A DNA stretch of 64,000 nt, from the NCBI RefSeq assembly GCF_003614185.1, contig NZ_KZ987724.1:664679-728678 (forward strand), read 5' to 3'. Under the pieces are notes generated by a model, which saw nothing but the letters and a program-made list of their open reading frames with translations, was not told the origin of the DNA and did not search any database. The stretch comes from Paenibacillus aceti (GTDB lineage Bacteria > Bacillota > Bacilli > Paenibacillales > Paenibacillaceae). The position numbers and the translations under genes were made by a program. This document shows, piece by piece, positions 36,029 to 44,263 of this stretch. Numbering within the stretch: position 1 is the first letter of the stretch; each line of letters begins with the position of its first letter.

Positions 36029-37381
36029 CTATTTGACGATGCCGCTGGAAACCTGTGCGTCCCTTAGAGATTTCGCAGCCTGATCGACATCCCCTTTGGT
36101 GACGAAGATCGTCATCACTTGATTGACCTGGGTCAGGAAGCCCTCTGCGGCCGCTGATCCGTGGGCTAGACTCGGTGTCAGGCTGGACTGCTTGAAGTCG
36201 GCAATCGTCGACTGTCCATACACATCGTATTTACTCGAATCCGCATCCACTCGTGCCGGGATCGAGCCTTTAAGCGGATTGAAAATATCCTGCCCTTCGA
36301 CGGAGCCGAGCACCTTCAGCCATTCATCGACTGAATTGGCATCCTTGACTCCCTTGGGCAATCCGAACGTATCTGTAATGACCATGAAGCTGCCGCCGGT
36401 ATCCGGTGTGGCAATCCAGCCGAAATCGACATTGGGCTGCAGCTTCAAATCTGTAGTGAAATAGCCCTTCGCCCAATCTCCCATAATATTCATCGCAGCC
36501 TGGCCGTTGGCAACGAGTTGAGCGGCATCCTGCCAGTTTCGGGCGGCATGATCTTCATTAATATAGGAGAACATCCGCTTCGTCTTCTCCAGTGCATCCT
36601 TCACCTTCGCATCATCGAAGGCGATTTCTCCAGTGAACAGCTGCTTGTAATCCTCAGGGCCGAGCACGCCGAGCAGCGCATCCTCGAACACCATCGTCGC
36701 TGTCCAAGGCTCCTTATCGCCCAGGGCAAGCGGGATGATCCCCTGCGCTTGGAGCGCATCCGCAGCCTTGAAGAACTCCTCGAACGTAGTCGGTGGCGTC
36801 AGATGATTATCATCGAATATTTTTTTGTTGTAGAAAAGCACATTACCGCGGTGGATGTTGACCGGAACGGAATAGATCGTCCCGTCGTGACTGACCATAT
36901 CGATCAGATCCTTCGGAAATTTATCCATCCAGCCTTCGCTCTCGTAGAGGGCATTCAGGCTTTCCATCTTGCCAGCCGCAACCCAGCCGGTGTTCAGCTC
37001 CGCTCCGCCATGCACCTGGAATGTTCCAGGAGGGTCTCCGCCTTGCATTCGGCTGGCGAGCACGGCCTTGGCATTTGTGCCAGCACCGCCGGCTACCGCA
37101 GCATTAATCACCTCGATGTCAGGGTGCTTCTGGTTGAATAGATCGATTAGACCGAGCAATCCAGCTTCCTCGCCGGCTCCTGTCCACCAGCTGAAGATCT
37201 CAACCGACTTCTTGGCTGTATCAGCGTCGCTGCTATCTGCACTATCTTTTGAGTTCGAGTCGGAATTGGTTTGTGGTTGATTCTCCAGTGCCGTTTTGTC
37301 ATTTGTGCCGGAGCTGCCACAGGCGGCCGTAAGCAGGCTTAGAACGAGGAAGACGGCCAGCAGCATCATTCTTTTATTCAT
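36029..37381 (-). CDS. Sugar-binding lipoprotein of ABC importer
   Basis: A 450-residue extracellular solute-binding protein (family 1). Signal peptide and lipobox LLTAACGSS put the lipid cysteine at about residue 20. A Ser/Asp/Asn-rich linker leads to the binding domain (VEIFSWWTGAGEE at about 62, LASRMQGGDPPGTFQVHGG at about 110). ATG 37381 is chosen with AAGGGGG 8 bases upstream. A near-perfect cre site lies upstream. The ligand is an oligosaccharide, unidentified. Confidence 0.92.
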   Translation of the reverse strand: MNKRMMLLAVFLVLSLLTAACGSSGTNDKTALENQPQTNSDSNSKDSADSSDADTAKKSVEIFSWWTGAGEEAGLLGLIDLFNQKHPDIEVINAAVAGGAGTNAKAVLASRMQGGDPPGTFQVHGGAELNTGWVAAGKMESLNALYESEGWMDKFPKDLIDMVSHDGTIYSVPVNIHRGNVLFYNKKIFDDNHLTPPTTFEEFFKAADALQAQGIIPLALGDKEPWTATMVFEDALLGVLGPEDYKQLFTGEIAFDDAKVKDALEKTKRMFSYINEDHAARNWQDAAQLVANGQAAMNIMGDWAKGYFTTDLKLQPNVDFGWIATPDTGGSFMVITDTFGLPKGVKDANSVDEWLKVLGSVEGQDIFNPLKGSIPARVDADSSKYDVYGQSTIADFKQSSLTPSLAHGSAAAEGFLTQVNQVMTIFVTKGDVDQAAKSLRDAQVSSGIVK

Positions 37382-37425
37382 TTGCTTTCCCCCTTGCAAG
37401 TATTGAAATTGTATTCGATTCCTGG

Positions 37426-37441
37426 AAGAAATCGCTTACAA
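37426..37441 (-). promoter_or_regulatory. cre (CcpA) site upstream of sugar SBP gene
   Basis: On the minus strand TTGTAAGCGATTTCTT fits WTGNAANCGNWNNCAW except at one position (A15 is T). It lies 45 bases upstream of the SBP start codon, so CcpA probably represses the importer when glucose is present. Confidence 0.65.
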
Positions 37442-37599
37442 GTAGAAGATAGCATAGCGTACCTGTACGCAGCCTGCCGAAGATCAGCACTGGTTTAAGC
37501 AATGACAGGATTTATTTGCTTTTTATATATTTTTCATTGGAAATTTCATGGTTTAGCATTTATATGTCCTGTTCAGTGCATGAGAATCCATGCAGAGCT

Positions 37600-38970
37600 T
37601 CACTTGATATAGCAATTACGATATTCCGTAGGCGCCAGTCCTGTAACCTTCTTGAAGACGCGGCTGAAATAATTCGGATCCTTGTACCCAACCTGGTAGC
37701 TAATCTCCTTAAGAGATAGGTCGTTCTCTTCCAGAAGGCTTCTGGCTAATGTAATACGAGACTGGGTCACATAGTCGGTGAAGGTCTGTCCGATATGCTG
37801 CTTGAATAATTTACTGAAATAAAAAGGATTTAAATGCACCTGTTCGGCAACCTCCTCCATGGACAATTCATCGACAAAATGCGTGTCAATATAGGACTTG
37901 GCCTGTTCGATCAGGGAATTTGCCGCCTGCTCGCGTGCATGATGAGCCTGTTCCATGGCGGTATGCAGCAGGGAGCTGCTACTCACAGTGCCCCATCTTC
38001 TGTGATAGGCCTTCTCCAGGGCTGCGGGCTCAAGCAGGTCGGCGATATCCGAATAAATAACACAGGACGCAGGAGGCTGCTTTGTACTTGCATAATCCGC
38101 GGCACAGAGCGCTTCACGGTAGGATTCACGCAATTGTCTGATATTTGACTTCAAAGCGCCGAATCCGGCATATAACTTCAATGCATAGCTGCGCTGCAAG
38201 TCTTCGATCAACCGGATGCCCCAGGCGTTAATATCCGCCTTTGTGAACAGTGTATGTTCAGGAAAGGGGATGAAGAGTGCTATATGCTGTTGGATAATCG
38301 GACTGGAAAAAGAAGAAGGGTATTTATCCAGCGCCCGTTTGATATCCTGATATACTAGCTCCAGCTGCTCGCGCTGTTGTTCCTCAGAGAAGGAGGAGGT
38401 CTCCTGCTCATTGAAGATGATTACTGCAGAAAGGCAGCGATCCATATGGAAATCAGCATATTCCGCCATCTGCTCCAGAGACAGCTCCTGAATCTGATCG
38501 GTGATCACCATCATCGACAATTCATTCTCGATCAAGGGCATTAATTGCGTATAGCGATCTTGCCTCCTTAGCTCTGCGAATCTATGATCCTTCTCCTGCT
38601 CGAGTTCACGGAGCAGCTTGGTTAAGGTGGACAGGATCTGTTCCGGTTTGGCTGGCTTGACGATATAGTCCTTAACTCCGAGCACCAGAGCCTGCTTCGC
38701 ATAGGCGAAATAATCATAGGCCGTCACGAGCACCATCTTCACAGAGGGATTCATCGCTCCAATGTCTCTAAGCGCATCCAGTCCTTGAATACCGGGCATC
38801 TTGACGTCCATCAGCACGATATCGGGCCGACATTCCTTGGCTAGCTGAATGGCCATACGGCCGTTCTCGGCGTGCATAATCTCGAATATGCCAGGCATGG
38901 CCCGGGAAATAATCAGCTCCAGCCCTTCCCGTTCCAGCGCTTCATCATCTGCTATTAACATCCGGTACAT
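37600..38970 (-). CDS. YesN-type response regulator (receiver + AraC HTH)
   Basis: A 456-residue regulator. The receiver (1-125) has ADDEALE, the phospho-Asp in DIVLMDVKMPGIQG (about 55) and the Lys in YIVKPAKPEQ. A middle linker domain is followed by two AraC helix-turn-helix motifs (about 350-455; MEEVAEQVHLNPFYFSKLFK and LKEISYQVGYKDPNYFSRVF). Its start overlaps the kinase stop by 26 bases. It likely activates the sugar SBP-permease operon located just downstream on the same strand. Confidence 0.92.
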   Translation of the reverse strand: MYRMLIADDEALEREGLELIISRAMPGIFEIMHAENGRMAIQLAKECRPDIVLMDVKMPGIQGLDALRDIGAMNPSVKMVLVTAYDYFAYAKQALVLGVKDYIVKPAKPEQILSTLTKLLRELEQEKDHRFAELRRQDRYTQLMPLIENELSMMVITDQIQELSLEQMAEYADFHMDRCLSAVIIFNEQETSSFSEEQQREQLELVYQDIKRALDKYPSSFSSPIIQQHIALFIPFPEHTLFTKADINAWGIRLIEDLQRSYALKLYAGFGALKSNIRQLRESYREALCAADYASTKQPPASCVIYSDIADLLEPAALEKAYHRRWGTVSSSSLLHTAMEQAHHAREQAANSLIEQAKSYIDTHFVDELSMEEVAEQVHLNPFYFSKLFKQHIGQTFTDYVTQSRITLARSLLEENDLSLKEISYQVGYKDPNYFSRVFKKVTGLAPTEYRNCYIK

Positions 38971-40408
38971 GGGTTAAGCCTCCTTTCAGAATGGGCAATC
39001 GCAGTGTTACAGTTGCTCCTTGACCTAATTGGCTCTCGATTCCGATGATGTCATCGGCTCCATAGAAGAGACGCAGCCGTTTGAACACATTGTGCAAGCC
39101 GAGTCCTGTGGAACGGCTATTCGCTTCAATGGAGAAGGGGGCGACGCGGTCGACATCGAGCAGGGAGCGGCGGATCTCATCCGTCATACCGGCTCCATTG
39201 TCAGCAATTATAATGACGGTGCGATCGGGTGCCTGGCGGATTGTTAGGCTGACCTTGGCCCCGATCTCCATTCCTTCGACGCCGTGGACGAATGCATTCT
39301 CAATAATCGGCTGCAGTGAGAGACAAGGTATTTGCTGTTCCAATGCCGCTTCATCGATATGAAGCTCGAAGTGAATCCGTTCCCGGAAGCGGGCATGCTG
39401 AATGGCGAAGTATTCCTTGGTATGCTCCACTTCTTCATGGAGGGTTACGGGTTGATCAAGCTTGCGCAGATTATAGCGCAGCAGATTGGAGACCGAGATG
39501 GTCAAATTGCTTGTTTTATCAGCACCTTCAATGAGAGCCAGCTTCGACAGGACATTCAAGGTATTGAACAGAAAATGAGGGTTAATCTGACTCTGTAATG
39601 CTTTGAGCTCCAGCTCTTTAACGAGACGATCCCGCTCTAGATTCTCCTTGTCCTTGGCGATTAGCTCGCGAATGTTGGCCAGCATTTGATGGAAGGCATC
39701 GGACAGAATGCGGAATTCATCGTCATGCCGGAACTGTGGTGGAGTAATATGCAGATTTCCTTTGGAGATCTGCTTGGCCATACGGACGAGGGCATTGATC
39801 GGCCTTGTAATGCTGCGCGACAGCCAAATCACAAATACGATGCACATGAGAATATTGACGATGAACAAGGAGAGACCGAGTGAATTCATGCGCTGTGAAT
39901 TGACGAGAATTTGCTTGTAATAGGGCTGATAATTCGTCAGTTCCAGATCGACGAGGGATTGGCCTTGCTCCCGGATCATGCCGGCGATTTTCTCCGTCTC
40001 TTCATATAGGGCGACATAGGATTGCAGCCCCTGTACATCGGAAGCTTCCAGCACTTCGATTTCCTTCTCCAGGAAGGAGTCGAGCATATTCTCATAGTTC
40101 GTAATCTGGGTCAGATTGATGCTCGTGTGCATCTTGCTCCTAAGCGTACGCTGGAGAGCCTGCAATTCCCCCCGCTGCTTCAGAATATCGTGATACGTCG
40201 ATTCCTCCTGATTGATCAAGTAGTTGCTCAGTGTACGCAGATTGTCCTGGGTCTGGCTAGAGATCGCTTTATAGACGAGAATTCGCTCCATCATCAGGTT
40301 ATAGCTCTCTTGAATGGTCTTGCTGCTATGAAAAATAAAATAAGTGACACTGCTGACTAGAATGACCAAGATCGGAATGAATACGAATAATTTCGTGCGG
40401 ATATTCAT
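38945..40408 (-). CDS. YesM-type sensor histidine kinase
   Basis: A 487-residue membrane kinase. Two membrane helices (about 8-28 and 178-198) frame an extracellular helical region. HAMP (about 200-255), the His_kinase domain with the phospho-His in QSQINPHFLFNTLN (about 272) and an HATPase with DNGAGM and STGLGLHNVFKRL follow. Overlaps the next gene by 26 bases and the preceding anchored sugar-binding protein gene by 4, so the three form one signalling unit. Confidence 0.92.
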   Translation of the reverse strand: MNIRTKLFVFIPILVILVSSVTYFIFHSSKTIQESYNLMMERILVYKAISSQTQDNLRTLSNYLINQEESTYHDILKQRGELQALQRTLRSKMHTSINLTQITNYENMLDSFLEKEIEVLEASDVQGLQSYVALYEETEKIAGMIREQGQSLVDLELTNYQPYYKQILVNSQRMNSLGLSLFIVNILMCIVFVIWLSRSITRPINALVRMAKQISKGNLHITPPQFRHDDEFRILSDAFHQMLANIRELIAKDKENLERDRLVKELELKALQSQINPHFLFNTLNVLSKLALIEGADKTSNLTISVSNLLRYNLRKLDQPVTLHEEVEHTKEYFAIQHARFRERIHFELHIDEAALEQQIPCLSLQPIIENAFVHGVEGMEIGAKVSLTIRQAPDRTVIIIADNGAGMTDEIRRSLLDVDRVAPFSIEANSRSTGLGLHNVFKRLRLFYGADDIIGIESQLGQGATVTLRLPILKGGLTHVPDVNSR

Positions 40409-41400
40409 GGCTGCTGCTCCTTCAGGAGCGGTGGTGCGCTCAATACCTCATAGCTGGTGTAGTGGTTCCCGGCAGGATGTTCGCCCTGTAGTACCAGGTG
40501 CAGCAAGCTGAGTGCTTCATGGCCCATCTGATAGGGCTTCTGCACGATAGTCGCCCGAATCTCGCCACGCTGAAGGGCCTCCTTCGTTCCTTCGGAATCA
40601 TCGAAGCCGAAGATATCGATCTTGCCTTCCAAGCCGGAGTTGCGGACGGCCTGCAGGATACCGCCGGCGTCCAGTTCGCTTAAGCCGACGATAATATTAA
40701 TGTCTGCATGCATGAATAGCATCTCGGCCGTCTTCTGTGCAGCTTCGATGCGGGATAGGTTCGAAGCACGTATATCTACGATTTGTAAATCCCGCTGTGT
40801 GCTGATGACCGAGCGGAAGCCCTCCAGCCGCAGCATTTGATTCTCGGCAAGATTGCTGCCGAGAATGATGCCGATCTTGCCCGGACCAGTATGGGTATCC
40901 TTGACCAGGCGTCCGAGCCTCGCTCCTGAAGCGATATTGTCGGAGCCGACATAGGCGATTCTCTTGCTATCCGGTGAGTCGGTATCGACCGTAATGACGG
41001 GAATTCCTTGCTCGACAGCTTTATTGATCAAACGGCTGTAGGCGATACTGCGGACACCCTGGAGCAGGATCGCATCGACCTTAGCGGCGATGGCCTTCTC
41101 GAGCAGCTTCGTCTGTTCATCCTGATTCAAGCGTAACGGGCCGACGTATTCCAGGGCGATGCCGAGCTGATCGGCTGCGTCCCGAGCGCCCTTCTCCACA
41201 GTCCGCCAATAAGGATTGTCAAGCTCCTGGGAGATTAACATGACATGAGGTCTGGAGCGCGGGTTCGTTTCATTCTCGATCAATCTCTGAACAAGAGCTT
41301 GGTTCTTATAATTCGACATCATAAATTGTACTAGTAAATAGATGAAGGCCATGAACAGAACGGCTAGAGCCAAGGCCCATTTCTTGTCTGACATTACCAT
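40405..41400 (-). CDS. Membrane-anchored sugar-binding sensor protein (periplasmic-binding family 4-like)
   Basis: A 331-residue extracellular binding protein tethered by an uncleaved N-terminal helix (about residues 7-28). The body is a ribose-binding-like fold (RPHVMLISQELDNPYWRTVE at about 51, VDAILLQGVRS, PVITVDTDSPDSKRIAYVGS). No lipobox and no transporter partner of its own. It is translationally coupled (4-base overlap) to the YesM kinase, the order seen in XylFII-LytS-YesN three-component sugar sensors of Clostridium. GGAGGG precedes the ATG; the promoter carries a perfect cre site. Confidence 0.87.
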   Translation of the reverse strand: MVMSDKKWALALAVLFMAFIYLLVQFMMSNYKNQALVQRLIENETNPRSRPHVMLISQELDNPYWRTVEKGARDAADQLGIALEYVGPLRLNQDEQTKLLEKAIAAKVDAILLQGVRSIAYSRLINKAVEQGIPVITVDTDSPDSKRIAYVGSDNIASGARLGRLVKDTHTGPGKIGIILGSNLAENQMLRLEGFRSVISTQRDLQIVDIRASNLSRIEAAQKTAEMLFMHADINIIVGLSELDAGGILQAVRNSGLEGKIDIFGFDDSEGTKEALQRGEIRATIVQKPYQMGHEALSLLHLVLQGEHPAGNHYTSYEVLSAPPLLKEQQP

Positions 41401-41416
41401 TTTCCCTCCCTCTAAT

Positions 41417-41444
41417 TTGTATGCGTTTTCAAAGATGTATTATA
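41417..41444 (-). promoter_or_regulatory. Promoter and perfect cre site of the sugar sensor operon
   Basis: Minus-strand TATAAT (41439-41444) is followed 6 bases later by TTGAAAACGCATACAA (41417-41432), which matches every fixed position of the CcpA consensus WTGNAANCGNWNNCAW. The location over the transcription start predicts repression by CcpA. Confidence 0.82.
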
Positions 41445-41555
41445 ACGCTGAATACTACAGATTTTAAGTACTTACGTGGACAAGCAGAAATAAAAGGAAA
41501 TTAGCAAAATATGTTAGAAGTATGAAAATCAATCGAGAAATTTCAGAAAAAACTA

Positions 41556-41616
41556 TTGACAATTGGACTTTAAAAAAGTTAAATATGTAATGCAAGATAT
41601 TTCGTATACGAAATAT
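41556..41616 (+). promoter_or_regulatory. marR promoter and 20-bp palindromic operator
   Basis: TTGACA (41556-41561), 17 bp and TTAAAT (41579-41584) form the promoter. The perfect palindrome ATATTTCGTATACGAAATAT (41597-41616) lies just after it, where a MarR dimer could block transcription. Confidence 0.82.
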
Positions 41617-41646
41617 TAATTTATATAAATAAAATTAAAAGGATGG

Positions 41647-42108
41647 TTGAAGTTGGAGGAGAGAAGCATAATACAGGAGGTCCTGGACTCTTTTCGCGAG
41701 ATTAAACGGGGCTCTTATCAATTATTGTCCTCGCAGGCGGATCAGCAGGGAATTACAGCGATTCAATATATGACATTGCGGGCAATCATCAAGCATCCGA
41801 ATATCGGCATTACAGAACTTGCGGAACGAATGAAGCTGGGCAACAGCACGGTGAGCGGGATTATCGATCGGCTGGTGAAGGCGGGGATGGTGGAGCGCAC
41901 CCGTTCAGAGACGGACCGAAGATCCGTGATTCTATGCGTCACAGAGAAGGGGAGAGAGGCAGAATTTCAGATAGAAATGAAATATACAGAAGCCGTTTCT
42001 GGCATCCTAGATATAGGAGAGGATGATTTGAGGCAGATGTTAAGCACGCATCGCAGGATTATAGAAATTTTTGACAAAATGAGAGAAGGAGCTATAGATG
42101 AACAATAA
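41647..42108 (+). CDS. MarR family transcriptional regulator
   Basis: A 153-residue winged-helix repressor. The recognition region is IGITELAERMKLGNSTVSGI (about 57-76), and the wing follows in MVERTRSETDRRSVILCVTEKG. The TTG start at 41647 follows AAAAGGA; a second TTG two codons later is possible. Its stop overlaps the start of the exporter gene by 11 bases. It probably represses itself and the exporter through the 20-bp palindrome. Confidence 0.9.
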   Translation: MKLEERSIIQEVLDSFREIKRGSYQLLSSQADQQGITAIQYMTLRAIIKHPNIGITELAERMKLGNSTVSGIIDRLVKAGMVERTRSETDRRSVILCVTEKGREAEFQIEMKYTEAVSGILDIGEDDLRQMLSTHRRIIEIFDKMREGAIDEQ

Positions 42109-43618
42109 ATCAAATACTTCAAATACATCAGGATTACCCTTTAAAAGATGGCCCATCGTCATGGCCTTGATGATCGGGGCATTTGTTGCTATTTTGAATC
42201 AAACCTTAATGAATGTGGCACTTCCTAAAATGATGGCGGATCTAAATGTCTCAACGACCACGATCCAATGGCTGACGACCGGCTTCATGCTGGTCAATGG
42301 GGTGCTGATTCCGGTCAGTGCTTATTTAATGGAGCGCTTTACGACGCGCGCCTTATTCATTTCAGCGATGAGCTTGTTTGCACTAGGGACGCTGGTGTGC
42401 GGGATCGGCTCGAATTTCACCATCGTATTGATCGGACGTCTTATTCAGGCTGCGGGCGCCGGGATTTTAATGCCGATGATGGCGGTCGTCTTTCTGACCA
42501 TCTTCCCGATTGAGAAGCGCGGACAGGCGATGGGGACGATGGGGATTGCGCTGAACTTCGCTCCAGCCATCGGTCCGACTCTATCCGGTTGGGTCATCCA
42601 GCATCAGTCCTGGCATACTTTATTCTGGATTATCTTGCCGTTTGCCATCCTGTCGATTATCCTAGGCATGATCTTCATGAAGAATGTGACGGAGGTTTCT
42701 CGTCCCAAGCTGGATAAGATGTCAGTCATTCTGTCGACGCTGGGCTTCGGCGGAGTGCTGTATGGATTTAGCGAGGCGGGAAGCAAGGGCTGGGGATCGC
42801 AAATTGTTATTATTACTCTAGTGATTGGCATCGTTGCCCTGGCATTGTTCCTGCTGCGTCAACTTCGAAGCGAGCATCCGATGCTCGAATTCAGGGTATT
42901 CAAGTACGATATGTTCTCTCTAACGACGGTGATCAATGTGGTGGTGACGATGGCGCTATATGCGGCTATGATATTGCTGCCGATTTACTTGCAGAATATT
43001 CGCGGCTTCACACCGCTGCAGGCGGGGTTGCTGCTCATGCCCGGCGCTTTACTGATGGGGCTGATGTCACCGATTACCGGTATGATTTTTGATAAAATCG
43101 GGGCCAGATGGCTGGCAGTTGTCGGTCTGGGAATTACGATCGTGACGACTTGGGAATTCAGCCGATTGACGGATAGCACAAGCTATCTTCATCTGCTGAT
43201 GATGTATACGGTGCGGATGTTCGGGATGTCGCTGTTGATGATGCCGATTCAGACGGCTGGGCTGAATCAGCTTCCGGCGAAGCTGAACGCCCATGGTACC
43301 GCGATGTCCAACACCTTGCGAACCATCGCCGGCGCCTTGGGTACAGCGCTGCTCGTGTCGGTGATGACCGCACGGACGAAGAGCGAGGCGACAGCACAGG
43401 TTATCGCTGCAGGCATCGATCCGCAGGATCCGGCGAATGCGCAGCAGCTGGCGCATATTACGAAGGAAGCGACGATTGTCGGCATCGATTATGCCTTCGT
43501 AATTGCGACCGGAATTACCGCAGTGGCCTTCATCCTGTCCTTCTTCATCCGCAAGGTGAAGATTGACCGTGGGCAGAAGGGTGCGGAAGGCGTTGCCGCG
43601 AAGCCGGCGAGGGCGTAA
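42098..43618 (+). CDS. DHA2-family MFS drug exporter (EmrB/QacA type)
   Basis: A 506-residue exporter with about 14 hydrophobic segments. The opening VAILNQTLMNVALPKMMADL (about 31) and the motif C-like GIALNFAPAIGPTLSGWVIQ (about 148) are the DHA2 signatures for proton-driven drug antiport. Co-transcribed with MarR (11-base overlap). The substrate is not evident. Confidence 0.9.
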   Translation: MNNKSNTSNTSGLPFKRWPIVMALMIGAFVAILNQTLMNVALPKMMADLNVSTTTIQWLTTGFMLVNGVLIPVSAYLMERFTTRALFISAMSLFALGTLVCGIGSNFTIVLIGRLIQAAGAGILMPMMAVVFLTIFPIEKRGQAMGTMGIALNFAPAIGPTLSGWVIQHQSWHTLFWIILPFAILSIILGMIFMKNVTEVSRPKLDKMSVILSTLGFGGVLYGFSEAGSKGWGSQIVIITLVIGIVALALFLLRQLRSEHPMLEFRVFKYDMFSLTTVINVVVTMALYAAMILLPIYLQNIRGFTPLQAGLLLMPGALLMGLMSPITGMIFDKIGARWLAVVGLGITIVTTWEFSRLTDSTSYLHLLMMYTVRMFGMSLLMMPIQTAGLNQLPAKLNAHGTAMSNTLRTIAGALGTALLVSVMTARTKSEATAQVIAAGIDPQDPANAQQLAHITKEATIVGIDYAFVIATGITAVAFILSFFIRKVKIDRGQKGAEGVAAKPARA

Positions 43619-43667
43619 TCGAGCGCCAGATCAATTGGCTCGGCGCGTTTGGATCACGTGGCCCGAT

Positions 43668-43860
43668 AATTCCTGCAAAAATGCAGCTTTTTGCCCGTGG
43701 TGAGCGGGTGAAATAGGAAATTCCTGCAGAAATGCAGGCTTTTCATAAAATGGAGCTCGATTCTGGCTGAAAGTGACTAAAAGCCTGCATATTAGCAGGA
43801 ATTTCATAAAAATAGGCGGTTTGGTGCTCAAAAGCCTGCATATTTGCATCCTTTGGGCTC
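43668..43860. repeat. Mirrored palindrome array, dialect ii, copy 2
   Basis: AAATTCCTGC (43718-43727) and GCAGGCTTTT (43734-43743) pair perfectly with AAAAGCCTGC (43779-43788) and GCAGGAATTT (43795-43804). Outer units at 43668-43693 and 43827-43850 also mirror each other. It lies directly before the dialect iii element in the gap between convergent genes. Confidence 0.82.
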
Positions 43861-43878
43861 AGCGAGCGATAAGCAAAT

Positions 43879-44155
43879 GGGGCTGTCTCAAAAGTCGAGT
43901 TTCCGACTTGAAAGGCGCCCCTTTTGCGTGCCCTAAAATGTGAACATCCCCCTGTTCTGGCCGGATCACTCGGACACGGACATCATTGTCCGTTAGCGTT
44001 GATCCTGTGGCATCCTTTCCCTTGTAACGGACAATGATGTCCATTACAAGGGGATTTGTCGCGAGAAATTGCATTTTGTGCTTCTAAGGGTCAAAAGTGT
44101 CCGTTAGAAGAGCGTAGTTGTTGTTTTCATGCTCTAACGGTCATTTTTGACCGCT
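43879..44155. repeat. Dispersed element, dialect iii, copy C
   Basis: A full-length copy of the element at 23001: terminator hairpin (43879-43927), GGACATCATTGTCC, the stem CCCTTGTAA/TTACAAGGG around GGACA/TGTCC (44019-44052), then TGTCCGTTAGA and CTCTAACGG. The hairpin can terminate the exporter transcript. With the preceding array it fills most of the 645-bp gap 43619-44263, in which no gene is seen. Confidence 0.85.
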
Positions 44156-44263
44156 TGTCAGTGGAAAGTCCTGGCTCGTTCCGTCGGTTCTCCTTGCGGG
44201 GGCTAGAGAAGGTTCATACTGAGTTTGGGATTGTGGCTTTGGCCCACAGAAAAGTTACCCCTA

